Of a stretch of 51,091 nt of DNA, positions 29,268 through 38,528 are shown piece after piece. Position 1 is the stretch's first letter; the number at the start of each line of letters is the position of its first letter. The notes below the pieces were generated by a model, which was not told the origin of the DNA, searched no databases, and worked only from the letters and a program-made list of their open reading frames with translations. The stretch comes from 13-2-20CM-68-14 sp051955535 (GTDB taxonomy: Bacteria > Actinomycetota > Thermoleophilia > Gaiellales > Gaiellaceae): NCBI GenBank assembly GCA_051955535.1, contig JBQCGP010000064.1:1-51091 (forward strand), given 5' to 3'. The translations under genes and the position numbers were made by a program.

Positions 29268-31430
29268 CTAAGACGGATCAGCGGCCGCCGGCGGCAGCGC
29301 GGGGCGCAAGGGCCCAGCCGGGACGCGCAGCACCCGCGCGATCGGGTGCGGCAGCCACCAGTTCCACCGGCCGAACAGCACGACGAGCGAGGGCACGAGC
29401 AGCGTCCTGATCACCGTCGCGTCGAAGATGATCCCAGCTGCGAGCCCGATCCCGAACTGCTTGATGTCGACGCCGGGGCTGCTCGAAAGCACGAAGAACG
29501 CGAACATGAGCACCAGCGCCGCGCTCGTGATCAGCTTGCCGGTCCGCGCCAGGCCGTACTCGACCGCCTTCCGCGTGTCGCCGTACTCGTCGTACTCCTC
29601 GCGCATCCGCGTGAGCATGAAGACCTCGTAGTCCATCGAGAGCCCGTACAGGAACGCGAAGATCATCAGCGGGATCCAGGAGATGATCACCCCGGTCGCC
29701 GGCACGCCCCAGATTGCATCGGAGCCGTGGCCCCACTGGAAGATGAAGACGATGATCCCGTAGGCGGCGCCCAGGGAGATCAGGTTCAAGATCACCGCTT
29801 TGAGCGGCAGGACGATCGACCGGAACGCGCGCATCAGCAGCACGAACGTCAGCAGGATCACGAAAGCGAGCACGTACGGGAACTTCCCGTAGACCGCGTG
29901 GACGAAGTCGCGGTCCTCGGGTGAGACGCCGCCGAGCGTCGCCGTCGCGTTGAGCGGGGGCAGGACGTCGTGCTGGATCCTGGAGATCGTTCGCGAAGAT
30001 GCGCTCGACGCGGAGTCGGAGGTCGGAAACGCCTCGACCAGGGCATTGCTGCCGCTGCGCCACTGCGGCGGCGCGACGGCGGCTGCTACTCCGGGCGTCT
30101 GCTCGAGGGCCGAGACGACCTCGCGGATTGCGCCCGGTGTCGCGTGCTCGACGAGCACGACGTAGGGCTTCATGACGCCGGGCGAGATGCCGGCGTCCCC
30201 AAGAGCCTGGCGTCCATTGATCGCGTCGCCCTTGCCCGGGTAGTCCTTGAGCTGCGCCTCCGCGGGGTTGATCTGCAGCCCGGCCACGAGCAGGACGGCG
30301 ACGATCGCCAGGCCGGACAGAGCGACCGGGATCGGATGGGCGGTCACGAAAACCGCCCAGCGGTGCCAGAACCCCTTCGTCGGATCCTGGCGTTCGACGA
30401 TCCGCTTCGGCATTACGCGGACGCGATTGATGCGGTGCCCGAGGCTCGCAAGCAGGGCCGGCAGCAGTGTGATCGACGTCAACACGGACACGGCCGGGAT
30501 CAGCAAGCCGCCGATGCCGATCGACCTGATCACCGGGATCGGCAGGATCACCAGCGAGAGCAGGCCAATCGCGACCGTGGACCCCGAGACGATCACCGAG
30601 CGCCCCGCGTGCCTCATCGTCTCGATGATCGCCGTCTCGTTGTCTTCGCCCAGGGCGAGCTCCTCGCGGAACCGGAAGATCATCAGCAGGGAGTAGTCGA
30701 TCGCGACTCCGAGGCCGACCAGCGCGACGAGGAACTGGACGATCAGCGAGACCGACGTGATGTACGTCAGTACGTAGATGAGCGTGAACGTGTTGAGGAT
30801 CGAGGCGATCGCTACGGCGATCGGCATTGCGACCGCAGGCAGCGTTCCGAAGACAAAGAGCAAGATCACGAGCGCGCCCGCGCCGCCGATCAGCGCCTCG
30901 GTGAGCACGCTCGGGCCGCTGTTGTTGCCTCCGCTCGCGGCCTCCTGGAGCGCGTCGCGACCGGTCAGGTAGGACTGGACACCGGCTGGAGTCGCCCTAT
31001 GCAATGCCGCGCGCGCCTCGCCGATCTTGACGACGCCGTTGAAGCCCTGGTTGCCGGGCGGGTAGAGCAGGGCGAAGGTCGTATGCCGGTCTCGTGACAC
31101 GTATGCGTCGCTGCCGGTCGAGAAGTAGGAGCTGATTCGCGAGCCGGGGTTCTGTCCCGCTGCAGCCGCGATCGCGCCTTTGATCGCCGTCTCCTTCGTG
31201 ACGTCGCCGTTCGAGTGGAAGACCGCCACGAGGGGAGCGTTCTCGCCGGTCCCGAACGTCTTCAGCGTCAGCTGGTTGGTCTCGTAAGCCGAATAACCCG
31301 GGATCGAGAACTGCTCGAGCCAGCGGTTCGACACCGCGCTCGCGGACCACGCGCCGAGGAGTGTCAGCGCGATCCACGCGACGACGATCGCCATCTTGTG
31401 TCGCATCACGAAACGAGCGAGGGTGGTCAT
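29268..31430 (-). CDS. MMPL-family RND exporter
   Basis: 720 residues from the ATG at 31430 (MTTLARFVMRHKMAIVVAWI). Same layout as the exporter at 25434: TM1, outer domain (about 45-185), a helix block with GLGVAIDYSLLMIFRFREEL, an outer domain with KPYVVLVEHATPGAIREVVS, and a second block with LYGLSMDYEVFMLTRMREEY. Both Asp-Tyr proton-relay pairs are intact. The sequence differs clearly from the first exporter, so they are not a recent duplication. Cargo unknown. Diverges from gabT over a 109-bp gap. Confidence 0.93.
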   Translation of the reverse strand: MTTLARFVMRHKMAIVVAWIALTLLGAWSASAVSNRWLEQFSIPGYSAYETNQLTLKTFGTGENAPLVAVFHSNGDVTKETAIKGAIAAAAGQNPGSRISSYFSTGSDAYVSRDRHTTFALLYPPGNQGFNGVVKIGEARAALHRATPAGVQSYLTGRDALQEAASGGNNSGPSVLTEALIGGAGALVILLFVFGTLPAVAMPIAVAIASILNTFTLIYVLTYITSVSLIVQFLVALVGLGVAIDYSLLMIFRFREELALGEDNETAIIETMRHAGRSVIVSGSTVAIGLLSLVILPIPVIRSIGIGGLLIPAVSVLTSITLLPALLASLGHRINRVRVMPKRIVERQDPTKGFWHRWAVFVTAHPIPVALSGLAIVAVLLVAGLQINPAEAQLKDYPGKGDAINGRQALGDAGISPGVMKPYVVLVEHATPGAIREVVSALEQTPGVAAAVAPPQWRSGSNALVEAFPTSDSASSASSRTISRIQHDVLPPLNATATLGGVSPEDRDFVHAVYGKFPYVLAFVILLTFVLLMRAFRSIVLPLKAVILNLISLGAAYGIIVFIFQWGHGSDAIWGVPATGVIISWIPLMIFAFLYGLSMDYEVFMLTRMREEYDEYGDTRKAVEYGLARTGKLITSAALVLMFAFFVLSSSPGVDIKQFGIGLAAGIIFDATVIRTLLVPSLVVLFGRWNWWLPHPIARVLRVPAGPLRPALPPAAADPS

Positions 31431-31539
31431 GAGCCGGCCACCATACGGATTCCCAACGGCTGCGCGCAAGGGCTATTCCCACTGAATTGCGCTTATTCAG
31501 CTATTCACGGCGACCGGCCGCTGCGGTATCGTCGGGCCC

Positions 31540-32862
31540 ATGGCGATGACGCGGACGATCGAGCTGAAGACGGCCGTCCCCGGGCCGAAATCGACAGAGA
31601 TTCTGGCCCGGAAGGAACGGGTCATCGCCGACCCGCTCTCGGTCTTTCTCCCGGTTGTGATCGAGGAGGCGCACGGTGCGACGCTCACCGACGTCGACGG
31701 CAACACGTTCATCGACTTCACCGGCGGCGTTGGCTGCCTGAACGTCGGCCACTCGCACCCGCGGGTCGTCGAGGCGGCGCAGGAGCAGCTCACGAGGTTC
31801 TCCCACACCGACTTCACGATCGTCCCTTACGAGGTCTACGTGACCCTGGCCGAGCGGCTGATCGCCCTGGCGCCGTTCCGCTCCCCCGCCAAGGCGGCGT
31901 TCTTCAACGCGGGCACCGAGGCTGTCGAGAACGCCATCAAGTTCGCGCGCTCGTACACCGGCCGTCCTGCGGTGATCGGCTTCGAGGGCGGCTTCCACGG
32001 CCGGACGCTTCTCTCGCTCTCGCTGACATCGAAGACGCACCCGTACAAGGCCGGTCTCGGGCCGTTCGCGCCCGAGGTCTACCGCGTCCCGTTCCCGAAC
32101 GAGTACCGCGGGCCGAGCGCCGAAGAAGCGCTCGCGGCGCTCGAGCGAGCGTTGATCACCCAGGTCGCCGCCGAGACGGTCGCCGCGATCGTGATCGAGC
32201 CCGTCCAGGGCGAGGGCGGCTTCGTGGTCGCGCCGAAGGCGTTCATCGAAGACGTGCGCCGGATCTGCGACGAGCACGGGATAGTCATGGTGGTCGACGA
32301 GGTCCAGACGGGGTTCGGGCGCACCGGCAAGCTGTTCGCGATCGAGCACTACGGGATCGAGCCCGACCTGATCACCATCGCCAAGTCGATCGCGGCGGGA
32401 CTGCCGCTCTCGGGCGTGATCGGCAAGGCCGAGATCATGGACGCGCCGCCGGATTCCGCGATCGGCGGCACCTACGTCGGCAATCCCGTCGCTCAGGCCG
32501 CAGGGCTGGCTGTCCTCGACGTGATCGAGGACGAGGGCGTCTGCGAGCGTGCCGCGCGGGTCGGAGAGGCGATTCGGGCGCGCATGGAGTCGTGGCAGGA
32601 GCGCTGGCCGCGCATCGGCGACGTCCGCGGGCTTGGCGCGATGCTCGCGATCGAGCTCGTTGCCGATCCCGCGACGAAGGAGCCCGACGCGGATACCGCG
32701 AGCGCCGTCGTCGAGGCGGCCGCGGCCCGGGGCCTGCTGCTCCTCAAGTCGGGCATCTACGCGAACTGCATCCGCGTGCTGGCGCCGCTCATCCTCACCG
32801 ACGCAGAGCTGGACGAAGCTCTGGCGGTCTGGGAAGAGGCGCTCGACTCGGTTCTCAGCTAG
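31540..32862 (+). CDS. gabT: 4-aminobutyrate aminotransferase
   Basis: 440 residues, class-III PLP aminotransferase. PLP lysine 282 in ITIAKSIAAGLPLSG, the VVDEVQTGFGRTG motif with the PLP-binding Asp, NAGTEAVENAIKFAR, GFHGRTLLSLSLT and the GGTYVGNPVAQAA substrate loop. This set is characteristic of GabT, which makes succinate semialdehyde and glutamate from GABA and 2-oxoglutarate. Some class-III relatives use ornithine or other omega-amines, so substrate is likely but not certain. ATG at 31540. No gabD in the window. The next gene starts 10 nt later. Confidence 0.92.
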   Translation: MAMTRTIELKTAVPGPKSTEILARKERVIADPLSVFLPVVIEEAHGATLTDVDGNTFIDFTGGVGCLNVGHSHPRVVEAAQEQLTRFSHTDFTIVPYEVYVTLAERLIALAPFRSPAKAAFFNAGTEAVENAIKFARSYTGRPAVIGFEGGFHGRTLLSLSLTSKTHPYKAGLGPFAPEVYRVPFPNEYRGPSAEEALAALERALITQVAAETVAAIVIEPVQGEGGFVVAPKAFIEDVRRICDEHGIVMVVDEVQTGFGRTGKLFAIEHYGIEPDLITIAKSIAAGLPLSGVIGKAEIMDAPPDSAIGGTYVGNPVAQAAGLAVLDVIEDEGVCERAARVGEAIRARMESWQERWPRIGDVRGLGAMLAIELVADPATKEPDADTASAVVEAAAARGLLLLKSGIYANCIRVLAPLILTDAELDEALAVWEEALDSVLS

Positions 32863-32872
32863 AACGTCGCTC

Positions 32873-33853
32873 ATGTTGACTCGCATGGCCGCCGTGGCCA
32901 CGGCCTGCGCCGTGCTTGCCGCCGGCGCGGCCGCGGCGCCGCGCCGGACGTTCGCGCTGTGGCTCGGGAGCAAGGTCTTCGTCACGACGAACGGGAAGGC
33001 CTGGCGAAACGTCACGCCGCGGGAGATCGCGCCGCCGACGTCGATCGACAACGTCGCTTTCGAGGGAGCGGGCGACGGCTGGTTGCTCGCGAGCGTCTGC
33101 GGCGCGAACGGGTTCGCGTACCGCACGAACGACGCCGGCCGGACCTGGACGAAGCACGCATTCGACTTCGCCCACACGTGCAACGCGGGCTCGAACTTCC
33201 TGCTCGACGCGCTCGACGCTCGGCGAGCCTGGGTGGTCCGGAACGAGCCGGCCGGGTCGTTCGCAAGCCTCTACCGGACGGCCGACGGGGGCCGGACTTG
33301 GCGCCTCGTCGATGAGAATCTGCCCGATATCGGAGCGGTCACGTTCGTCGGCAACGCCCACGGCTGGCTCGCAGGCGGGCGCCTCTTTCACACGGTCGAC
33401 GGCGGTCGGCACTGGAAACGCGCCCCGTTGCCGGCGCCGCGCGGCTACACCGGCCGGCTGCTCCTGCTCTCCAAGGTGCGCTTCTTCGGGCGCACCGGGA
33501 TCGTCGCGGGCGAGTACTACGGGCGCCGCCACGTGATCGGCTTCTACCGTACGAGGGACGCGGGCCGGAGCTGGCACCTCCTCGCGAGGTTGCCGGGCTC
33601 CCAGCCGTACATCTACCCGCAGTTCACGGTGAGCGCGGTCTCGGCAACGACCGTCTGGCTGCTCACCGCAGGGGCGAGGCCCACCGCGAACGTCACCGTC
33701 GACGGCGGCCGGCATTGGAAGGCCCACCGCCTCGCGTACAGGCTCTACGCGCCGACGGCGCTGAATGCGAGAGTCGCCGTGGCATCCGACTTTCGCGGCA
33801 AGCCCAAGATCACCCGCGACGGCGGCCGCACGTGGCGGCCTTTGGGACTGTAG
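32873..33853 (+). CDS. Exported beta-propeller (Asp-box/YCF48-like) protein
   Basis: 326 residues with a signal peptide (LTRMAAVATACAVLAAGAAA). At least five repeats of the Asp-box type: RTNDAGRTWTK, RTADGGRTWRL, HTVDGGRHWKR, RTRDAGRSWHL and TVDGGRHWKAH, ending KITRDGGRTWRPL. The spacing (about 45-60 residues) fits a 6-7 bladed propeller as in Ycf48 or BNR proteins. Two Cys lie in the second blade (SVCGANG, HTCNAGS). No catalytic residues identified; likely a binding or scaffold role outside the membrane. ATG at 32873, 10 nt after gabT and 28 nt before the kinase gene. Confidence 0.82.
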   Translation: MLTRMAAVATACAVLAAGAAAAPRRTFALWLGSKVFVTTNGKAWRNVTPREIAPPTSIDNVAFEGAGDGWLLASVCGANGFAYRTNDAGRTWTKHAFDFAHTCNAGSNFLLDALDARRAWVVRNEPAGSFASLYRTADGGRTWRLVDENLPDIGAVTFVGNAHGWLAGGRLFHTVDGGRHWKRAPLPAPRGYTGRLLLLSKVRFFGRTGIVAGEYYGRRHVIGFYRTRDAGRSWHLLARLPGSQPYIYPQFTVSAVSATTVWLLTAGARPTANVTVDGGRHWKAHRLAYRLYAPTALNARVAVASDFRGKPKITRDGGRTWRPLGL

Positions 33854-33881
33854 AGCCGCCGGTCCGGGCATCCTTCAGCTC

Positions 33882-35327
33882 GTGGTCGGGGAACTGATCG
33901 CGGGCCGGTACGAGCTCGAGGAGCTCGTCGGCTCAGGCGGCATGTCGAGCGTCTATCGGGCGCACGACAAGCTGCTCGAGCGCACCGTCGCGCTGAAGAT
34001 CCTGCACGAGCAGTTCACGCGCGACGACGCCTACGTCGAGCGCTTCCGCCGCGAGGCGCGCGCAGTCGCGCAGCTCGCTCACCCGAACATCGTCACCGTG
34101 ATCGACCGCGGCGAGCAGGACGGACGGCAGTTCATCGTCTTCGAGTACGTCGACGGCATGAACCTGAAGGAGCTCCTCGACCAGGAGGGCCCGCTCGAGC
34201 CGCGCGAGGCGATAGAGCTCTCGCTTCAGGTCGCCCGTGGGCTCGCGTTCGCGCACGAGAACGGGCTCGTCCACCGCGACGTCAAACCCCAGAACGTCCT
34301 GATCGACGGCGACGGGCGCGCGAAGGTGACGGACTTCGGTATCGCCCACGCGCTCGACGTGGACGGGATGACCATCACCGGGACGATCATGGGGTCGAGC
34401 AACTACATCGCGCCCGAGCAGGCGCGCGGTGAGCAGGTCGACGAGCAGTCCGACATCTATTCGCTCGGCTGCGTCCTCTACGAGCTGCTGACAGGCGAGG
34501 TGCCGTTCGACGGCGACAACTTCGTCGCGGTCGCGATGCGGCACGTGAACGACCCGGTTCCGACGGTCGGCGAGGTGCGGCGCGACGTCCCGCCGCATCT
34601 CGACTGGACCGTGGAGCGGGCGATGGCGAAGGACAACGACGAGCGGTTCGCCTCGATGTCCGAGTTCGCGGCCGAGCTCGAGGCCTGCCACGCCGAGCTC
34701 GACGGAGCGGAAGGGGCGACGGTGGTCGTCCCGCCGCGGCGACCGCCACGCCCGCGCCGCGACCGGCGGGAGCAGCGCCGCCGGTCGCGCGCCCTGCCGT
34801 TCGTTCTGCTCGGCGTCGGGTTGGCCGCGCTCATCGGCGGGCTCGCGGGCGCGCTCCTCCTACACAACAACGGAAGCTTGAACAGCTCTTCTCCCCCTGC
34901 GGGTGGCGGTGGCTCGCAGCCGATCCACTTGGTCGGTGTGACCGCCTTCGACCCGCAGGGAAGCCCGCCCGGGCAGGAGCACAACGCTGACGCGAAGTAC
35001 GCCGCCGACGGTGACCAGGCAACCTTTTGGGCAACCGAGCACTACAACGGTGCCGACCTCAACAAGAGCGGCGTCGGCGTCGTCCTGGATGCCGGCCGAA
35101 CGGTATCCCCGAAGAGCATGACGGTCACGACCGACACGCCCGGCTTCACCGCAAACATCATGGCGGGCGACTCATCGGGCGGGCCGTTCCACCGTATCTC
35201 AGGCTCGCAGACCGTCGGAACGACGGCGACCTTCCACCTCGACAGCGGGGGGCGTTACTTCGTCGTTTGGATCACCGACCTCGGCGGCAACTCCTCCGCC
35301 CACGTCAACGAAGTCAAAGCTGGTTAG
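33882..35327 (+). CDS. Ser/Thr kinase with extracellular discoidin-like domain
   Basis: 481 residues from the GTG at 33882 (VVGELIAGRYELEEL). Kinase domain about 9-265: glycine loop VGSGGMSS, Lys39 in VALKIL, HRDVKPQN (Asp133), DFG 151-153, an activation loop rich in Thr/Ser (MTITGTIMGSSNY) and APEQ. A basic linker (RRPPRPRRDRREQRRR), one TM (about 305-327) and an outer domain (about 345-481) follow. The outer domain has DGDQATFWATEHYNG and a jellyroll-like C-terminus, resembling F5/8 or NPCBM galactose-binding folds rather than PASTA. Suggests a receptor kinase sensing a wall sugar (inference). Its stop overlaps the convergent ddl stop region by 4 nt. Confidence 0.9.
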   Translation: MVGELIAGRYELEELVGSGGMSSVYRAHDKLLERTVALKILHEQFTRDDAYVERFRREARAVAQLAHPNIVTVIDRGEQDGRQFIVFEYVDGMNLKELLDQEGPLEPREAIELSLQVARGLAFAHENGLVHRDVKPQNVLIDGDGRAKVTDFGIAHALDVDGMTITGTIMGSSNYIAPEQARGEQVDEQSDIYSLGCVLYELLTGEVPFDGDNFVAVAMRHVNDPVPTVGEVRRDVPPHLDWTVERAMAKDNDERFASMSEFAAELEACHAELDGAEGATVVVPPRRPPRPRRDRREQRRRSRALPFVLLGVGLAALIGGLAGALLLHNNGSLNSSSPPAGGGGSQPIHLVGVTAFDPQGSPPGQEHNADAKYAADGDQATFWATEHYNGADLNKSGVGVVLDAGRTVSPKSMTVTTDTPGFTANIMAGDSSGGPFHRISGSQTVGTTATFHLDSGGRYFVVWITDLGGNSSAHVNEVKAG

Positions 35328-36388
35328 AACTGGAGACGTGAGCGCCGCTCGTGGCGCTCGATCGCGAGCTCGACCAGGCGGTCGAGTAGCTCGGGATAGG
35401 GGATCCCGGAAGCCTCGAACAGCTTTGCGTAGACGCTCGTGGCGGTGAACCCCGGGATCGTGTTCAGCTCGTTGACCAGCACCTCGCCGTCGTCGCGGAC
35501 GAAGAAGTCGACGCGGGCCATCCCGTCGCACTCGGCGACGACAAAGCTCTCGACGGCCAGGCGTTGGACGCGGTCGATCTGCTCCTGGGGGATGCGCGGC
35601 GGCACGATCAGGTCCATGCCGCCCTCGTCGTACTTGGCCGAGTAGTCGTACCAGTCGGGGGCCTCGAACCCGTGCGAGACGATCTCGCCCGGCAGCGAAG
35701 CGATCGGGCTGCGGTTCGAGCCGAGCACGCCGCACTCCACCTCCACGCCCGAGACGAACTCCTCGACGAGCACCTTCTCGTCGTGTCCAAACGCGAGCTC
35801 GACGGCCGGCGCGAGCTCCTCCTCCGACCGCACCTTCGAGACGCCGACCGAAGAGCCGAGGCGTGCCGGCTTGACGAAGACGGGGTACCCGAACGGGTTG
35901 CGCGGCTCGTCGCCGAGCCGCAGCGTGATGTTTCGCCGGACCGGGGTGGCAGCGTCGCGCCTAACGGCCTTGAACAAGTCCTTGTCCATCGCGAGCGACG
36001 AGCCGAGCACGCCCGCGCCGACGTAGGGGACGTTCGCAAGCTCGAGCAGGCCCTGGACGGTGCCGTCCTCGCCGAACGGGCCGTGCAGGACGGGGATGAC
36101 CACGTCCACGTCGGCCAGCGTGGCGGGCACGCTCTCGGTGGGCACCGGCAGCGTCTCGACCGCCGTGCGGCCCTCGCCCTCGTCGAGCTCGCCCGCCGCT
36201 CCCTGGTCGAGCGCCCGCGACTCGCCCGGCTCGAGCTGCCACTTCCCCTCGCGGTCGATCTCGACCGTGACCGGCTCGTAGCGCTCGGGGTCGAGCGAAT
36301 CCAGCACGGAGCGCGCCGAGGCCACCGAGATCTCGTGCTCGCTCGAGCGCCCGCCCATGACTACTGCAACGCGAATGGGTTTGGTCAT
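35324..36388 (-). CDS. ddl: D-alanine--D-alanine ligase
   Basis: 354 residues, ATP-grasp fold. N-terminal VAVVMGGRSSEHEISVASA (Glu and Ser of the active site), HGPFGEDGTVQGLLELANVP, the PVFVKPARLGSSVGVSKV ATP-binding segment, VEVECGVLGS, an AKYDEGG loop near the active site and RVDFF...LVNELNTIPGFT with metal ligands. Joins two D-alanines for the peptidoglycan stem peptide. ATG at 36388, chosen because the sequence upstream is the repeat-rich spacer. Lies downstream of pknB on the same strand, fitting its role beside the wall-growth cluster. Confidence 0.95.
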   Translation of the reverse strand: MTKPIRVAVVMGGRSSEHEISVASARSVLDSLDPERYEPVTVEIDREGKWQLEPGESRALDQGAAGELDEGEGRTAVETLPVPTESVPATLADVDVVIPVLHGPFGEDGTVQGLLELANVPYVGAGVLGSSLAMDKDLFKAVRRDAATPVRRNITLRLGDEPRNPFGYPVFVKPARLGSSVGVSKVRSEEELAPAVELAFGHDEKVLVEEFVSGVEVECGVLGSNRSPIASLPGEIVSHGFEAPDWYDYSAKYDEGGMDLIVPPRIPQEQIDRVQRLAVESFVVAECDGMARVDFFVRDDGEVLVNELNTIPGFTATSVYAKLFEASGIPYPELLDRLVELAIERHERRSRLQF

Positions 36389-36586
36389 CGATCTCTCACC
36401 TCGAAACGATGGGCGGGCGTGGGGAAGGGTCTGGGAAACCGGGAGGTTTCCCACCGGGAATGCGCGCGCAGCGCGCCCTACTCAGAAGAAGAAGAGGGCT
36501 CGTGGGGGAAACATGGTTTCCCCCACGGGAGCGAGCCGAAGGCTCGCGACGGCCGGCCATCAGGACTGCGACACGGACGCGCGGGC
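36389..36586. repeat. Hairpin-rich spacer between pknB and ddl
   Basis: Three perfect hairpins: GGGAAACC / GGTTTCCC with loop GGGA (36433-36452); 11-bp GTGGGGGAAAC / GTTTCCCCCAC with loop ATG (36502-36526); and GCGAGCC / GGCTCGC with loop GAA (36531-36547). They lie after the pknB stop and can terminate its transcript. The first two share the GGGAAA...TTTCCC theme with the hairpin at 25317, suggesting a dispersed palindrome family. No gene seen. Confidence 0.6.
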
Positions 36587-38524
36587 TCACGGGACCGGGC
36601 CCGTTGTCGTGCCGCTGTAGTTCCCGACCGTGATCGTCACCGTCGAGCCCGCGGGCGCGTTCGTCCCGCCCATCGGCGTCTGCACCAGGACGATGCCTTG
36701 CTCACTGGGATCGGTCACCGGCTGCTGGGTCACCTTCACCTTGAAGCCCGACCCGGTCAGGATCGATTTCGCGGTCGGCTCGTCCTGGTTCGTGACGTCG
36801 GGCACGGGCGTCTGCGCGGTCGAGCCGCGCGAGACGCTGAGCGTCACCGTCGTCCCGGCACCGACCTTCGTACCTGCGCTCGGCGATTCTCCGACCACGG
36901 TGTCCTTGGGCTGAGTCGAATCGACATCGCTGCGGGCGACCTGCAGCCCCGCCCCGAGCAGTGCCGAGCGTGCGCTCGCATACGACTGCCCGACCACGTC
37001 GGGGATCGCAATCTGCTTGGCGCCCTGCGAGATGTTGATGTGAACGGTCGTGTTGTAGAAGACGCGGCTGGAGGGGGGCGGATCCTGAGCCGTCACCGTG
37101 TCGGTGGGCGCGGACGAGTAGACATGGAAGACGGACACCTTCAGGTGGGCAGAGGTCAGCGTCGCCACCGCGTCGCTTTGGGACTTCCCGCGAACGTCGG
37201 GAACGCTCACCTTGGGCCGTCCATGGGAGATGGTCAGGGTCACGATGTTGCCCTTGTCCGTCTTCTCGCCGCCCTGTGGGTCCTGCCTCATCACGGTTCC
37301 GGCCGGGAACGTCTGGCTGAACCCGGGGGAGATGTGGGCCTTCAGGCCCTTGTCCTCGATCTTCTTGACCGCCTGCGCCTGCGCGAGGCCTTCGACGTAG
37401 GGGACGGCGACGGGCTTGTTCGCGTTCAGCTCGTGCGTGATCTTCCCGTAGGCGAACCAGGCCGCCGCTCCGGCGGCGGCCAGCAGGATCGCGACGAGGA
37501 TCCACGGCCAGACCGAACGGGAGCGTCGTGGCGGCCCTTCGTAGCCGTAGTAGCCCGCGGGCGGCGTCGGCGGCGGCGCCGTCGGCGGCGCGGCGGGCCG
37601 GGGTGCGATGATCGTCGGGGCACCCGAGATCCCCGCACCGGCTAGCACGGCCGTCGCCGCATCCGCGGTCTCGCTCGACACCGCGAGGCCGCGCTGGATG
37701 CGCGAGAGGTCGGCGTCCATCTCCTGGGCGGTCTGGTAGCGGTCCTCCGGATCCTTCGCGAGCGCGCGCAGGACGATGGAGTCGAGGTCCTCCGGCACGT
37801 CCGGCCGCTTCTCGGACGGCGGCACCGGCACCTCGGAGAGGTGCTTCATGGCGATCTCGAGCGGCGTGTCGCCGGTGAACGGCACCTTGCCGGTCAGCAT
37901 CTCGTAGAGGACGACCCCAACCGAGTAGACGTCCGAGCGCTGGTCGACCGGCGCGCCGCGCGCCTGCTCCGGCGAGAGGTACTGCGCGGTGCCGATGATC
38001 GAGCCGACCTCGGTCATCTGGCTCGTCCCGCCGGAGCGGGCGATCCCGAAGTCCGTCACCTTCAGCCGGCCGTCAGGATCGACGACGACGTTGTGCGGCT
38101 TGATGTCGCGGTGGACGATCCCGTTGCGGTGCGCGAAGCCGAGCGCGGCGAGGATCTGGCGGGTGTACTCGACGGCGATCTTGATCGGCGTCGGCCCACG
38201 GCTGACCATCAGCTCCTTCAGCGAGCGCCCCGACAGGTACTCCATCGCGATGTAGTAGGTGCCCTCGGCCTCGCCGCGGTCGTAGATCGAGACGATGTTT
38301 GGGTGGGAGAGGCCGGCGGCGTTCTTCGCCTCGCGCCGGAACCGTTCGATAAAGGAGTTGTCGGCGGCGTGGCGCCCGTCGAGGATCTTGATCGCCACGC
38401 TGCGGCCGAGCTCCTGGTCCTCGGCGAGGTAGACGTTGGCCATCCCGCCCGCGCCGAGCTTCCGGATGATCCGGTAGCGGCCGTCGAAGACGGAATCGAT
38501 GAGTGTGTCGCCTGTTACAGCCAT
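36587..38524 (-). CDS. pknB: Ser/Thr protein kinase PknB with four PASTA domains
   Basis: 645 residues. Kinase domain about 16-275: LGAGGMANVYLAED, Lys46 in VAIKIL, HRDIKPHN (Asp140), DFG 158-160, TEVGSIIGTAQYLSPEQ activation segment. A Pro-rich juxtamembrane region (APRPAAPPTAPPPTPP) precedes one TM (about 335-358). Four PASTA repeats then extend outside, starting VAVPYVEGL, VSVPDVRGKS, IAIPDVVGQ and TPVPDVTNQD. PASTA domains bind muropeptides or lipid II, and the kinase controls septal and polar wall synthesis. ATG at 38524, 4 nt after the pbpA stop. Terminal gene of the fhaA-pknB run. Confidence 0.96.
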   Translation of the reverse strand: MAVTGDTLIDSVFDGRYRIIRKLGAGGMANVYLAEDQELGRSVAIKILDGRHAADNSFIERFRREAKNAAGLSHPNIVSIYDRGEAEGTYYIAMEYLSGRSLKELMVSRGPTPIKIAVEYTRQILAALGFAHRNGIVHRDIKPHNVVVDPDGRLKVTDFGIARSGGTSQMTEVGSIIGTAQYLSPEQARGAPVDQRSDVYSVGVVLYEMLTGKVPFTGDTPLEIAMKHLSEVPVPPSEKRPDVPEDLDSIVLRALAKDPEDRYQTAQEMDADLSRIQRGLAVSSETADAATAVLAGAGISGAPTIIAPRPAAPPTAPPPTPPAGYYGYEGPPRRSRSVWPWILVAILLAAAGAAAWFAYGKITHELNANKPVAVPYVEGLAQAQAVKKIEDKGLKAHISPGFSQTFPAGTVMRQDPQGGEKTDKGNIVTLTISHGRPKVSVPDVRGKSQSDAVATLTSAHLKVSVFHVYSSAPTDTVTAQDPPPSSRVFYNTTVHINISQGAKQIAIPDVVGQSYASARSALLGAGLQVARSDVDSTQPKDTVVGESPSAGTKVGAGTTVTLSVSRGSTAQTPVPDVTNQDEPTAKSILTGSGFKVKVTQQPVTDPSEQGIVLVQTPMGGTNAPAGSTVTITVGNYSGTTTGPVP

Positions 38525-38528
38525 GGCG

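Noticed and set aside
25434..31430. The two MMPL exporters as a recent tandem duplication
   Set aside because: They share architecture and Asp-Tyr motifs but differ through most of their length, and two unrelated genes lie between them.
31501..33183. 560-codon minus-strand frame opposite gabT
   Set aside because: gabT motifs are intact on the plus strand; the minus frame is a mirror of codon bias.
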